A DNA stretch of 12,304 nucleotides from JAIUZI01 sp041594355 (GCA_041594355.1 JBFHMM010000104.1:1-12304), one strand, 5' to 3'. Numbered from the stretch's first letter, positions 1 to 6,328 are shown. The notes: a model not told the origin generated them from the sequence alone. Numbers and translations are program-made.

Positions 1-26
1 CGACTCCTTTTATACGCCCACGGACT

Positions 27-53
27 GACGCGGGAATTGCCCGCGTCTTGTTC
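27..53 (+). terminator. Terminator-like hairpin of an upstream transcript
   Basis: A perfect 8-bp GC-rich stem (27-34 GACGCGGG, 40-47 CCCGCGTC) encloses the 5-base loop AATTG. The following bases, TTGTTCGTT, are only moderately T-rich, so termination would be weak or Rho-assisted. It lies just downstream of whatever ends near the left edge. It may also act as a spacer hairpin in an RNA-gene operon leading into the tRNA at 106. Confidence 0.5.
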
Positions 54-105
54 GTTAGGCTCTCAAGGCCGAAAGGAACAAGGCGTGACAATCCCATGGA
101 CGGAC

Positions 106-180
106 GGGCGTATAGCTCAGTGGTAGAGCACTTCGTTGACATCGAAGGGGTCACAAGTTCGAACCTTGTATCGCCCACCA
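106..180 (+). tRNA. tRNA-Val (anticodon GAC)
   Basis: This tRNA decodes GUC/GUU valine codons. The 75 bases fold as a cloverleaf: D stem GCTC/GAGC, anticodon stem CTTCG/CGAAG around loop TTGACAT (anticodon GAC), a five-base variable loop GGGTC, T stem ACAAG/CTTGT around TTCGAAC, discriminator A and an encoded CCA. The oddity is the acceptor stem. GGGCG pairs with CGCCC, but positions 6-67 (T-T) and 7-66 (A-A) do not pair, so the stem has five good pairs instead of seven. All other tertiary and loop signatures are intact, so I regard the gene as functional. The open reading frame that runs across it is not a gene. Confidence 0.95.
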
Positions 181-265
181 TGAATTCACTGTTCCGGCGT
201 CAGAGAGATCCGGGGCACCCGCTAACCCAGGCGCTGGCCCGCGCCGCAGGACCAGGAGACAGGCC

Positions 266-391
266 ATGAAGGTCAAGAACTCGCTCCGCTCGCTCAAGAA
301 CCGGCATCGTGACTGCCGGGTTGTGCGCCGCAAAGGCCGCGTTTATGTGATCAACAAAACGCAGCGCCGGTTCAAAGCCCGTCAGGGGTGA
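266..391 (+). CDS. rpmJ: 50S ribosomal protein L36, zinc-independent type
   Basis: The product is a 41-residue, very basic protein of the large ribosomal subunit. It starts MKVKNSLRSLKNRH and ends with TQRRFKARQG, the typical L36 tail. Only one cysteine is present (Cys17), so the C-x2-C...C/H zinc ribbon of the classical 37-38-residue form is absent. This is the C-minus form (ykgO-like in enterobacteria), which alphaproteobacteria commonly use as their only L36. The start is fixed by AGGAGA at 254-259, six bases before the ATG. It is monocistronic: a tRNA lies upstream and an intrinsic terminator directly downstream at 417-452. The gene is too short for length-filtered ORF calling but is certain from sequence. 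Confidence 0.96.
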   Translation: MKVKNSLRSLKNRHRDCRVVRRKGRVYVINKTQRRFKARQG

Positions 392-416
392 AGCCCGCAC
401 ATCGCTAGACGTGATC

Positions 417-452
417 AAACCGCGCCCGAAACGGCGCGGTTTCCTCGTTTTG
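417..452 (+). terminator. Intrinsic terminator of rpmJ
   Basis: A perfect 10-bp stem (417-426 AAACCGCGCC, 433-442 GGCGCGGTTT) with a six-base loop is followed by CCTCGTTTTG. The A tract on the 5' side and T tract on the 3' side mean it could also stop transcription coming from the other strand. Confidence 0.85.
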
Positions 453-694
453 CACCCCTGCTTTCACCAGCTTTTTTCGTTTTGTACACTGCGCGCGACG
501 GCTGTTGCGGGGCCGGAGCCACCGGATTGGGATCGGGCGCGCGCACGTCGCGTCATGATCTGCCCGAAGCCAGGCCGCGTCATTATTTCCCGACCAAAGA
601 AGTCAGAATAGGGGTTGAGTCCTGCGCCGAATCCTTTATCTGATTGTTTTAGTCGGATTCATTCCGCGCCTTGAAATGAAACACGGACAAACCC
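453..694 (+). other. Intergenic region upstream of the iron-binding protein gene
   Basis: I find no gene between the rpmJ terminator and the fbpA-like start; short reading frames here lack ribosome sites and recognisable products. Candidate promoter elements on the + strand are TTTCAC (462-467) with TACACT (485-490) at 17-bp spacing, and TTGAGT (615-620) with TATCTG (637-642) at 16 bp. Both are imperfect and unproven. The last 80 bases are more AT-rich and hold an inverted repeat described separately. Confidence 0.5.
629..660 (+). promoter_or_regulatory. Inverted repeat, possible iron-responsive operator
   Basis: GAATCC (629-634) and its exact reverse complement GGATTC (655-660) flank an AT-rich centre that would contain the -10 region of the proximal candidate promoter. 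It sits 35 bp before the start codon of a Fe(III)-binding protein gene. Iron uptake genes in Rhodobacterales are generally iron-controlled (Irr, RirA, IscR/iron-Rhodo-box). I cannot match this element to a known consensus from memory, so the regulator is left open. Confidence 0.3.
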
Positions 695-1711
695 ATGATC
701 AGATTTTCTGCCAGCCTTGCTGCCCTGATGACAGCCACCGTCGCGACCACGGCCGTCGCCGAAGGCGAGTTGAACCTTTATTCTTCGCGCCACTATGACA
801 CCGACGAGCAGCTCTATGCCGAGTTCGAAGCGGCCACCGGCATCACCATCAACCGAATCGAAGGCAAGGCCGACGAGCTGATGGCCCGGATGCAGGCCGA
901 GGGCGCGAATTCGCCCGCCGACATTCTGATCACCGTAGACACCTCGCGGCTGGCCCGCGCCAAGGAGATGGGGCTGCTGCAAAGCATCGAAAGCGAGACG
1001 CTGGAAGCGCGCATTCCCGGCTACCTCCAGGACGCGGACAACCAGTGGTTCGGCATCTCGCAGCGCTCGCGGATCATCTTCTACGACAAGAACGAGGTCT
1101 CTGAACCGCCGATGACCTATGCCGACCTGGCAGATCCCAAGTACAAAGGGCTGGTCTGCATCCGGTCCTCGTCTAACACCTACAACCAGACGCTGCTCGC
1201 CTCGATCGTCACCCATGAGGGCGAAGAAGCCGGTCGCGCCTGGGCGCAGGGCGTGGTTGACAACATGGCCCGCCCGCCGCAGGGCGGCGACACCGACCAA
1301 CTGCGCGGTATCGTCTCGGGCGAGTGCGAAATCTCGGTGTCGAACACCTATTATTTCGCGCGCGCCAACCGCAAGGACGTCAAGGGCGTGAGCGACAGCA
1401 TCGACATGATCGGCTGGGTGTTCCCGGATCAGGACGGGCGCGGTGCCCATATGAACCTCTCGGGCGGCGGCGTCGCGGCGCATGCCAAGAACAAGGAAAA
1501 CGCGATCAAGTTCCTTGAGTATCTGACCAGCGATCAGGCGCAGGTCTATTTCTCGCAAGGTAACGACGAATTCCCGGCGGTGGCCGGTGTCGAACTGGCC
1601 CCCTCGGTGAGCAAGCTGGGCACGTTCAAGGCCGACGAGATCGACCTGTCGGACGTGGCCAAAAACATCCCTGTCGCCCAGAAGATCTTTAACGAAGTCG
1701 GCTGGAAGTAA
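695..1711 (+). CDS. Fe(III) ABC transporter periplasmic binding protein (FbpA/FutA type)
   Basis: The 338-residue product binds ferric iron in the periplasm and hands it to an inner-membrane permease. Residues 1-22 are a signal peptide ending AVA before EGELNLYSS. The mature part follows the class of iron-binding proteins that starts with a NLYSSRHY strand, continues through ADILITVD (75-82) and has the paired tyrosines of SNTYYFAR (Tyr219-Tyr220), which in this family ligate Fe(III). His33 and Tyr34 are likely additional ligands. Cys156 and Cys211 could form the disulfide seen in FutA/FbpA relatives. The start is constrained by an in-frame TGA at 677-679; the ribosome site is weak. The gene is monocistronic with a strong terminator at 1737-1768. 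The likely partner permease is at 2398-4077 on the opposite strand. The family is well supported; the exact symbol (fbpA, futA, afuA) is not decidable here. Confidence 0.93.
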   Translation: MIRFSASLAALMTATVATTAVAEGELNLYSSRHYDTDEQLYAEFEAATGITINRIEGKADELMARMQAEGANSPADILITVDTSRLARAKEMGLLQSIESETLEARIPGYLQDADNQWFGISQRSRIIFYDKNEVSEPPMTYADLADPKYKGLVCIRSSSNTYNQTLLASIVTHEGEEAGRAWAQGVVDNMARPPQGGDTDQLRGIVSGECEISVSNTYYFARANRKDVKGVSDSIDMIGWVFPDQDGRGAHMNLSGGGVAAHAKNKENAIKFLEYLTSDQAQVYFSQGNDEFPAVAGVELAPSVSKLGTFKADEIDLSDVAKNIPVAQKIFNEVGWK

Positions 1712-1736
1712 TTCGGCCATACAGGCGAAGAGAACT

Positions 1737-1768
1737 GGCGCGGGCATTGCCTGCGCCTTTTTCTTTTT
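1737..1768 (+). terminator. Intrinsic terminator of the iron-binding protein gene
   Basis: A nine-pair stem (1737-1745 GGCGCGGGC, 1749-1757 GCCTGCGCC, one G-T wobble) with loop ATT is followed by five T, one C and five T. It begins 25 bases after the stop codon and is the strongest terminator in the window. It isolates the iron-binding protein gene from the regulator behind it. Confidence 0.92.
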
Positions 1769-1821
1769 GTCGCCGGGAAACTCAAAAAATTTCCTGGTTC
1801 TTACAATGAGTTTGGCGCAAT

Positions 1822-1848
1822 ATTCTCATATGCGAGAATTTTTCTCAT
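1822..1848 (+). promoter_or_regulatory. Probable autoregulatory operator of the XRE-cupin gene
   Basis: ATTCTC (1822-1827) and GAGAAT (1834-1839) form an exact 6-bp inverted repeat with a six-base spacer. A third half-site, TTCTCAT, repeats at 1842-1848 and ends two bases before the ATG. Such a palindrome plus half-site over the start of a helix-turn-helix regulator gene is the usual layout for autorepression. A TACAAT hexamer at 1802-1807 could be the -10 element; no convincing -35 was found. Confidence 0.5.
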
Positions 1849-1849
1849 C

Positions 1850-2407
1850 ATGAAAGGCACCTCTGCCCTCAACCGGCGGCTGGCCCGCGAGATCGCAGCC
1901 CTGCGGCACAAGGCAGGCTGGTCGCTGGACCGGCTCGCGGCGGAATGCGGGGTCAGCCGGGCCACCCTGTCGCGCCTTGAAAAGGGCGAGACGAGTCCCG
2001 CCCTCGATATTCTTGGCCAGCTTTGCGGCGCCTACGGGCTGACGCTGTCACAACTGATGATGCAGGCCGAGGACCGCTTTGCGGCCCATATCCGCGTCGC
2101 CGACGCGCCAGAAGTCGTGGACCCCGATACCGGCCATACTCAACGCGCAGTCTCGCCCGCCGCCCCGGGACTGCGGGCGGAGATCGTGGAAGGCCACCTG
2201 CCTCCGGGCACCGACCTTGGGCCGGACAGCTCGCCAGAACCTGCCGGGGAAACCCATCTCGTGGTTTTGGACGGTGCCTTGACGGTGACGCTGGCAGGTG
2301 AGGAATTTGAGCTGACGGGCGGCGATTGCCTGCGCTACCACGCGGGTCCGATACGGTGGCGCACGGGACCGAAGCGGGGCGCGCGGTACCTGCTGGTTCA
2401 GCTCTGA
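1850..2407 (+). CDS. XRE-family transcriptional regulator with C-terminal cupin domain
   Basis: The 185-residue cytoplasmic regulator has two parts. Residues about 9-70 are an HTH_3/XRE DNA-binding domain (LAREIAALRHKAGWSLDRLA, then GVSRATLSRLEKGETSPALDIL, where the recognition helix lies). Residues about 110-184 are a small cupin fold (LPPGTDLGPD, GETHLVVLDGALTVTLAGEEFELTGGD in outline), the usual ligand sensor in this family. Only one histidine (His136) sits in the first cupin motif and the canonical second motif is poor, so metal binding is uncertain. The start ATG lacks a Shine-Dalgarno sequence; the bases before it are T-rich and belong to the presumed operator, so translation may be weak or leaderless. 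Its stop overlaps the stop of the opposite-strand permease gene by 10 bp. It may regulate itself and the adjoining iron genes, but neighbourhood alone supports that. Confidence 0.88.
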   Translation: MKGTSALNRRLAREIAALRHKAGWSLDRLAAECGVSRATLSRLEKGETSPALDILGQLCGAYGLTLSQLMMQAEDRFAAHIRVADAPEVVDPDTGHTQRAVSPAAPGLRAEIVEGHLPPGTDLGPDSSPEPAGETHLVVLDGALTVTLAGEEFELTGGDCLRYHAGPIRWRTGPKRGARYLLVQL

Positions 2408-4077
2408 CCGCCGCGCCGCCCGACCTGCCGACAGATCAGGATCACCGGCAGCAGCCCGACGGCGACAATGACCAGCGACGGCACGGCGGCCCCCTCCAGC
2501 CGTTCGTCTGAAGCCAGCCGGTAGGCCTGTACCGCGAGGGTGTCAAAGTTGAACGGACGCATGATCAGGGTGGCGGGCAGTTCCTTCATCACGTCGACAA
2601 AGACGATCAGCAGGGCGGTCAGCAGGCTGGGTGTCAGGATCGGCAGATGCACCCGCCGCAGTGTGCCCAGCGGCGACTGCCCGAGCGAGCGCGCGGCGGC
2701 ATCCATGTTGGCATGCACCGTGCTCTGCCCGCCCTCGTAGGCGCCCAGGGCGGCGGCCATGAACCGCACCATGTAGGCGGCCACCAGCAACCAGATCGAC
2801 CCGGTCAGCAACAACCCCGTCGATATGCCGAACTGCGCCCGCATCCAGGCGTCCAGCCCGTTGTCAAAGGCGGCGAACGGCACAATCAGCCCGACCGCGA
2901 TCACCCCGCCCGGCACGGCATATCCCAGGTGCGCCATATAGGCGATCAGCGCCGATCGCCGCCCCGGTTTCAGCCGCTGGTAGAAGCCGACGCAGATCGC
3001 CGCCATCACCGTGATCACGGCCGCCGTCGCCGCCAGCGTCACCGAGTTGCGCAGGAAGCCAGTGTAGCGACGGCTGAGCAGATCCTGCTCGGAGCCCAGC
3101 CCCATGTCGAACAGGATGATCGCCGGCAACAGGAAACCCAGCACCACCGGCACGACGCAGAGGGTAAAGGCCAACGCGGCCTGCCAACCGGTCAGCTCGG
3201 CGGGCGGCATTTTCATATGCCGCTTGCCGGCATCGTGATAGCGCGCCTTGCCCCGGGTCGACCGCTCTGCCATCGCCAGCATCAGGGCGAACACCAGCAG
3301 GCAGAGCGCCAGCTGCGCCGCGCCGGTGCGGTCAGCCAGGGAAAACCAGCTGGTGTAAATGCCAGTGGCAAAGGTCTGCACCCCGAAATAGGCGACGGTA
3401 CCGAAATCGGCGATGGTCTCCATCACCGCCAGCAGGACGCCGCCCGCGATCGCCGGACGCGCCATCGGAAGGCTGACTGTCCAGAACGACCGCCAGGCGC
3501 TGTTGCCCAGCACCCGCGCGGCGAGGAAGGCGCCGGAACTCTGCTGCAGGAAGGCCGCCCGTGCCAGCAGGTAGACATAAGGATACAGCACCAGGATCAG
3601 CATGGCCGCCGCCCCGCCCACCGACCGGATCTCGGGGAACCAGTAGTCGCGGGGCCCCCAGCCGGTCACGTCCCGCAGGGTGCTCTGCACGATACCGGGA
3701 TGGTCCAGAACGTAAGTGTAGGCATAGGCCAGCACATAGGCGGGAAACGCCAGCGGCAACACCAGCGCGACCTCCAGGATCCGCACGCCGGGAAAGCGCG
3801 TCATCGTCACCAGCCAGGCCGCGCCCACCCCCAGCGCAAAGGTTCCCGCCGCAACCAGAACCACAAGCACCAGTGTCGTCGTGACATACCCCGGCAGCAC
3901 CGTGTCCAGCAGATGCGAAATCGTCTCCGTGCCGCCCGACAGCGCCGCCAGAGCGACCGCCACCATCGGCAGCAGGCAGGCCATCGCCACCAGTGTGGCC
4001 ATGACCGCCACGACGCGGGCGCCGCCACGGTCGCGGCGACGGCTACCCTCGGTGTCATATAGGGGTGTCTCGGCCAA
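2398..4077 (-). CDS. Fe(III) ABC transporter permease, fused two-domain FbpB type
   Basis: The 559-residue inner-membrane protein forms the iron channel. It consists of two homologous halves of about six transmembrane segments each, as in FbpB/SfuB/HitB. Each half has an EAA loop for contact with the ATPase: residues about 186-212 (AARVLGNSAWRSFWTVSLP) and 459-485 (AARSLGQSPLGTLRRVHLP). The second half ends with the family motif DVMKELPATLIMRPF (495-509). The length is normal for fused permeases. The start is a TTG at 4077-4075 preceded by AGGGAG six bases upstream; no ATG is available before residue 26, which already lies in the first membrane helix. It is convergent with the XRE-cupin gene. 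The ATPase (FbpC) is not in the window, and the binding protein lies on the other strand 0.7 kb beyond the stop, so the usual binding protein-permease-ATPase operon is broken up here. Confidence 0.92.
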   Translation of the reverse strand: MAETPLYDTEGSRRRDRGGARVVAVMATLVAMACLLPMVAVALAALSGGTETISHLLDTVLPGYVTTTLVLVVLVAAGTFALGVGAAWLVTMTRFPGVRILEVALVLPLAFPAYVLAYAYTYVLDHPGIVQSTLRDVTGWGPRDYWFPEIRSVGGAAAMLILVLYPYVYLLARAAFLQQSSGAFLAARVLGNSAWRSFWTVSLPMARPAIAGGVLLAVMETIADFGTVAYFGVQTFATGIYTSWFSLADRTGAAQLALCLLVFALMLAMAERSTRGKARYHDAGKRHMKMPPAELTGWQAALAFTLCVVPVVLGFLLPAIILFDMGLGSEQDLLSRRYTGFLRNSVTLAATAAVITVMAAICVGFYQRLKPGRRSALIAYMAHLGYAVPGGVIAVGLIVPFAAFDNGLDAWMRAQFGISTGLLLTGSIWLLVAAYMVRFMAAALGAYEGGQSTVHANMDAAARSLGQSPLGTLRRVHLPILTPSLLTALLIVFVDVMKELPATLIMRPFNFDTLAVQAYRLASDERLEGAAVPSLVIVAVGLLPVILICRQVGRRGGQS

Positions 4078-4183
4078 TGCGGGCTCCCTGCGGTCTCGCG
4101 CCCTTATCCTAGAATTTCACTCGGACTTCCAGACGCTTTTCCCGGCCGCACCCTTTCATCTATTCGCAAATACACCGGGGTTT

Positions 4184-4203
4184 GCCATTGGATGCGCCAT
4201 TGG
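4184..4203. repeat. Direct repeat GCCATTGG in the permease upstream region
   Basis: GCCATTGG occurs at 4184-4191 and again at 4196-4203, exactly 12 bp apart, within the region upstream of the - strand permease gene. It may be a tandem regulator half-site, but the spacing is not a full helical turn and the match is short. Confidence 0.35.
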
Positions 4204-4219
4204 TCTAAGCGACGAGGGC

Positions 4220-4258
4220 GACGAGGGGCAGCGCCCCTCGTCCCGGTCCCGGTCCCGG
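4220..4258. repeat. GC-rich hairpin plus triple TCCCGG repeat
   Basis: A perfect 10-bp stem (4220-4229 GACGAGGGGC, 4233-4242 GCCCCTCGTC) with loop AGC is followed by three tandem TCCCGG units (4241-4258). A further GACGAGGGC copy starts at 4211. It lies just downstream of the ligase stop codon on the - strand and may end that transcript, but neither strand has a T tract. GC-rich palindromes of this look are common between genes in Rhodobacterales. The rest of 4078-4265 shows no gene. Confidence 0.6.
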
Positions 4259-4265
4259 TCAACCC

Positions 4266-5486
4266 TCAGTCGTAGCTACGCTGATCCTCGATCACCAGCC
4301 CGTCCTTGGGCAGCGATCCCGGCGACACCACCTCGATCGCGCCCTTCAGCTTAAGAACCTCGACCACCGACCTGGCAAAGGCCGCGTCGTCGCCGCCCAC
4401 CGCCTCGATCTGCACGGTCATCGTGTCCATCTCGCCCTCGCGTCCGGCGATCACCCGCGCCTTGACGATTTCGGCGTGTTTGTCGACCAATGCCGCGACC
4501 TGCTCGGGGCGCACGAACATACCCTTGATCTTGGTGGTCTGATCGGCCCGGCCCATCCAGCCCTTGATCCGCATGTTGGTGCGGCCACATGGGCTCTCGC
4601 CCGGCAACACCGCGCTGAGGTCGCCGGTGGCAAAGCGGATCAGCGGGTAATCGGGGTTCAGCGTGGTTACCACCACTTCGCCGACCTCGCCCGGCGCCAC
4701 CGGCGTGCCGGTGCCCGGGGTGACGATTTCGACGATCACGCCCTCGTCCACGACCATCCCATCCATCGCAGAGGTTTCATAGGCGATGTTGCCCAGGTCG
4801 GCGGTGGCATAGCTCTGCAGGCAGGCGATGCCCCGGTCGGCGTATTCCTGGCGCAGCGACGGGAACAGCGCGCCGCCGCCCACGACGGCTTTGGTAAAGG
4901 CCAGCTTGACGCCCATCTCCTCGGCCTTGTCGAGGATGATCTTGAGGTAATCGGGCGTGCCGGCATAGGCGGTGCAGCCGATGTCGCGCGCCGCCGTCAC
5001 CTGCAGCTCGGTCTGGCCGGTACCGGCGGGCAGCACCGCCGCCCCCACGGCGCGGGCGCCGTTGTCAAAGATCATGCCGGCCGGGGTCAGGTGATAGCCA
5101 AAGCAGTTCTGGACGATGTCGCCCTTGCCGATGCCCGCCGCGTGCAGGAACCGTCCCATGCGCCACCAGTCGTAATCGGTGCCGCCGGGTTCATAGATCG
5201 GGCCGGGCGACTGGAAGATATGGCCAAAACCGCTGGCCGGTTTCGAGGTAAAGCCGCCGAAGGGGGCGCTTTGGCTCTGTGCCCGGCTCAGTTCGGATTT
5301 GCGCAGCACCGGCAGCGCCGCCAGCGCCTCGGCGCTGCTGACGGCCTCGGCGTCGATCCCGGACAGCTGCCCGGCGTATCCGGGCAAGCCGCGCGCCAGC
5401 GCGATCTGGCGGGGCAATGCGGCTGCAATATCAGCCGCGCGTTCATCCGCCGACCGGGTTTCAAGCGCATCAAAATGCTGGGTCAT
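4266..5486 (-). CDS. Phenylacetate-CoA ligase-like adenylate-forming enzyme
   Basis: The 406-residue cytoplasmic protein belongs to the ANL superfamily near PaaK; its substrate is unknown and would be a carboxylic acid. Recognisable parts are YAGTPDYLKI (174-183), VVGGGALFPSLRQEY (201-215), the AMP-binding stretch SYATADLG (225-232), GEVGEVVVTTL (267-276), RFATGDL (284-290), and the hinge/C-domain entry GWMGRADQTTKIKGMFVRP (309-327). Two family elements deviate: the Ser/Thr/Gly phosphate loop is replaced by FQSPGPIYEPGG (91-102), and the C-terminus (GSLPKDGLVIEDQRSYD) lacks a lysine at the usual catalytic place, the nearest being Lys394. It is slightly shorter than PaaK (about 430-440). The ATG has AGGAG seven bases upstream. 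It lies downstream of the transporter genes on the same strand but is separated by an opposite-strand gene, so it needs its own promoter. The class is secure, the reaction is not. Confidence 0.85.
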   Translation of the reverse strand: MTQHFDALETRSADERAADIAAALPRQIALARGLPGYAGQLSGIDAEAVSSAEALAALPVLRKSELSRAQSQSAPFGGFTSKPASGFGHIFQSPGPIYEPGGTDYDWWRMGRFLHAAGIGKGDIVQNCFGYHLTPAGMIFDNGARAVGAAVLPAGTGQTELQVTAARDIGCTAYAGTPDYLKIILDKAEEMGVKLAFTKAVVGGGALFPSLRQEYADRGIACLQSYATADLGNIAYETSAMDGMVVDEGVIVEIVTPGTGTPVAPGEVGEVVVTTLNPDYPLIRFATGDLSAVLPGESPCGRTNMRIKGWMGRADQTTKIKGMFVRPEQVAALVDKHAEIVKARVIAGREGEMDTMTVQIEAVGGDDAAFARSVVEVLKLKGAIEVVSPGSLPKDGLVIEDQRSYD

Positions 5487-5611
5487 AAGGCTACTCCTAC
5501 CGATGCCGCCAATGGCGCGACGGCTTGCCTGAATGTTTTGTTCATGACGTCACGGCAAGAGGTGTCAGTCACCCCCTGCGCGAACGGACCAAGTTGTGAA
5601 AGGACTGCCTG
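5487..5611. promoter_or_regulatory. Divergent promoter region
   Basis: These 125 bases separate the starts of the - strand ligase gene and the + strand duplicated-domain gene and should hold both promoters. The only conspicuous element is the 8-bp palindrome TGACGTCA (5545-5552), close to the middle. I could not identify convincing -35/-10 pairs for either direction. Confidence 0.4.
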
Positions 5612-6328
5612 TTGCCCCAGATCACCACCGCTGTACCGCGCGCCGAGCCTGACGCGCGGACTATCTTGAACGACGAGCTGCAGATCATGGGGCCGGATTT
5701 CCCGGACTTCGCCTTTGACCGTACGATCAGGGTGAGCCGCTTTTACGACCGTCTTGAAGCGCGGATCGCCGAGACCGGCGAAGAATTCGAGGGGGTCCTG
5801 GTCAACCTGTGCGGCACGCAGATCGACCCCAGCGCCTGGCTGGCCTACTCGCGCCGGGGCAAGGCGCTGAGACGGATCGCGGACCTGCCCGGCAAACGGC
5901 GTGCGCGGATCGCCATCGACCCGAACAGTAGCCGCGCCGATTTCGTGCGGCGCCTGTCGTTTGATGCCGACAGCGGCATTATGGAGGCGGATTTTTCGCA
6001 TTTGACCTTTCATCATTCGCGCTATGTGAACGACTTTTTCGACGACATCGAAAAGCGGATCCAAGAGACCGGCCGTCGCTGGTTCTTGCTGGTCAATCTG
6101 AACGGCAGTCAGATGCTGCCCGCCGCCTGCGTGCAGTATGCCCAGCGGGGCAAGCGGCTGAACGAAGGCGCGTCGCTGGGGGCGGTGCGGTATGCCGCCG
6201 GATCGGAGACCGAAGCCGACATTCGCATGCGCGCCGAGACCCGGGGGTTCCGCCCCAACATCCGCAATACCCGAAGCAAAGTAATGGAGCGGATCACGGA
6301 ACTGACGGCCGAAGCGGCGCACGGCTGA
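5612..6328 (+). CDS. Unknown protein with internally duplicated domain
   Basis: I do not recognise a family. The 238-residue, probably cytoplasmic protein has no signal peptide or membrane helix. It contains two copies of one domain: residues about 35-101 and 128-197. The best aligned blocks are FYDRLEARIAETG with FFDDIEKRIQETG, VLVNLCGTQ with LLVNLNGSQ, and AYSRRGKAL with QYAQRGKRL. The pattern of an amphipathic helix, a hydrophobic strand ending in a G-x-Q turn, and a helix ending RGK would fit a small alpha/beta fold such as STAS/SpoIIAA-like, but this is a guess. The tail (200-238) is charged and helical. The start is TTG with AGGA seven bases upstream. The duplication argues that this frame is real, against the long antisense frame. 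It is divergent from the ligase gene and its stop lies nine bases from the livF stop. Confidence 0.8.
   Translation: MPQITTAVPRAEPDARTILNDELQIMGPDFPDFAFDRTIRVSRFYDRLEARIAETGEEFEGVLVNLCGTQIDPSAWLAYSRRGKALRRIADLPGKRRARIAIDPNSSRADFVRRLSFDADSGIMEADFSHLTFHHSRYVNDFFDDIEKRIQETGRRWFLLVNLNGSQMLPAACVQYAQRGKRLNEGASLGAVRYAAGSETEADIRMRAETRGFRPNIRNTRSKVMERITELTAEAAHG

Noticed and set aside
1..20. Possible 3' end of an upstream tRNA (CGACTCCTTT then TACGCCCA)
   Set aside because: The start resembles a T arm, but the spacing to the acceptor strand is two bases too long and CCA is absent; too little sequence is in the window to call it.
48..269. 73-codon + strand frame covering the tRNA
   Set aside because: It reads through the tRNA-Val gene and has no ribosome site or recognisable product.
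659..1747. 362-codon - strand frame opposite the iron-binding protein gene
   Set aside because: The + strand encodes a signal peptide and iron-binding motifs; the - frame also runs through the terminator.
2647..4062. Long + strand open frame (471 codons) opposite the Fe(III) permease gene
   Set aside because: It is a low-complexity His/Arg/Gln/Pro-rich shadow of a high-GC gene; the opposite strand encodes a clear two-domain permease with EAA loops.
5545..5552. TGACGTCA palindrome in the divergent promoter region
   Set aside because: An 8-bp palindrome alone is too weak to call an operator; kept only as a remark in the region entry.
4476..5669. Long + strand open frame opposite the PaaK-like ligase
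   Set aside because: The opposite strand carries conserved ANL motifs; this frame is a compositional shadow.
5483..6322. 279-codon - strand frame opposite the duplicated-domain gene
   Set aside because: The + strand frame has a ribosome site and an internal homologous duplication; the - strand product shows no comparable structure.
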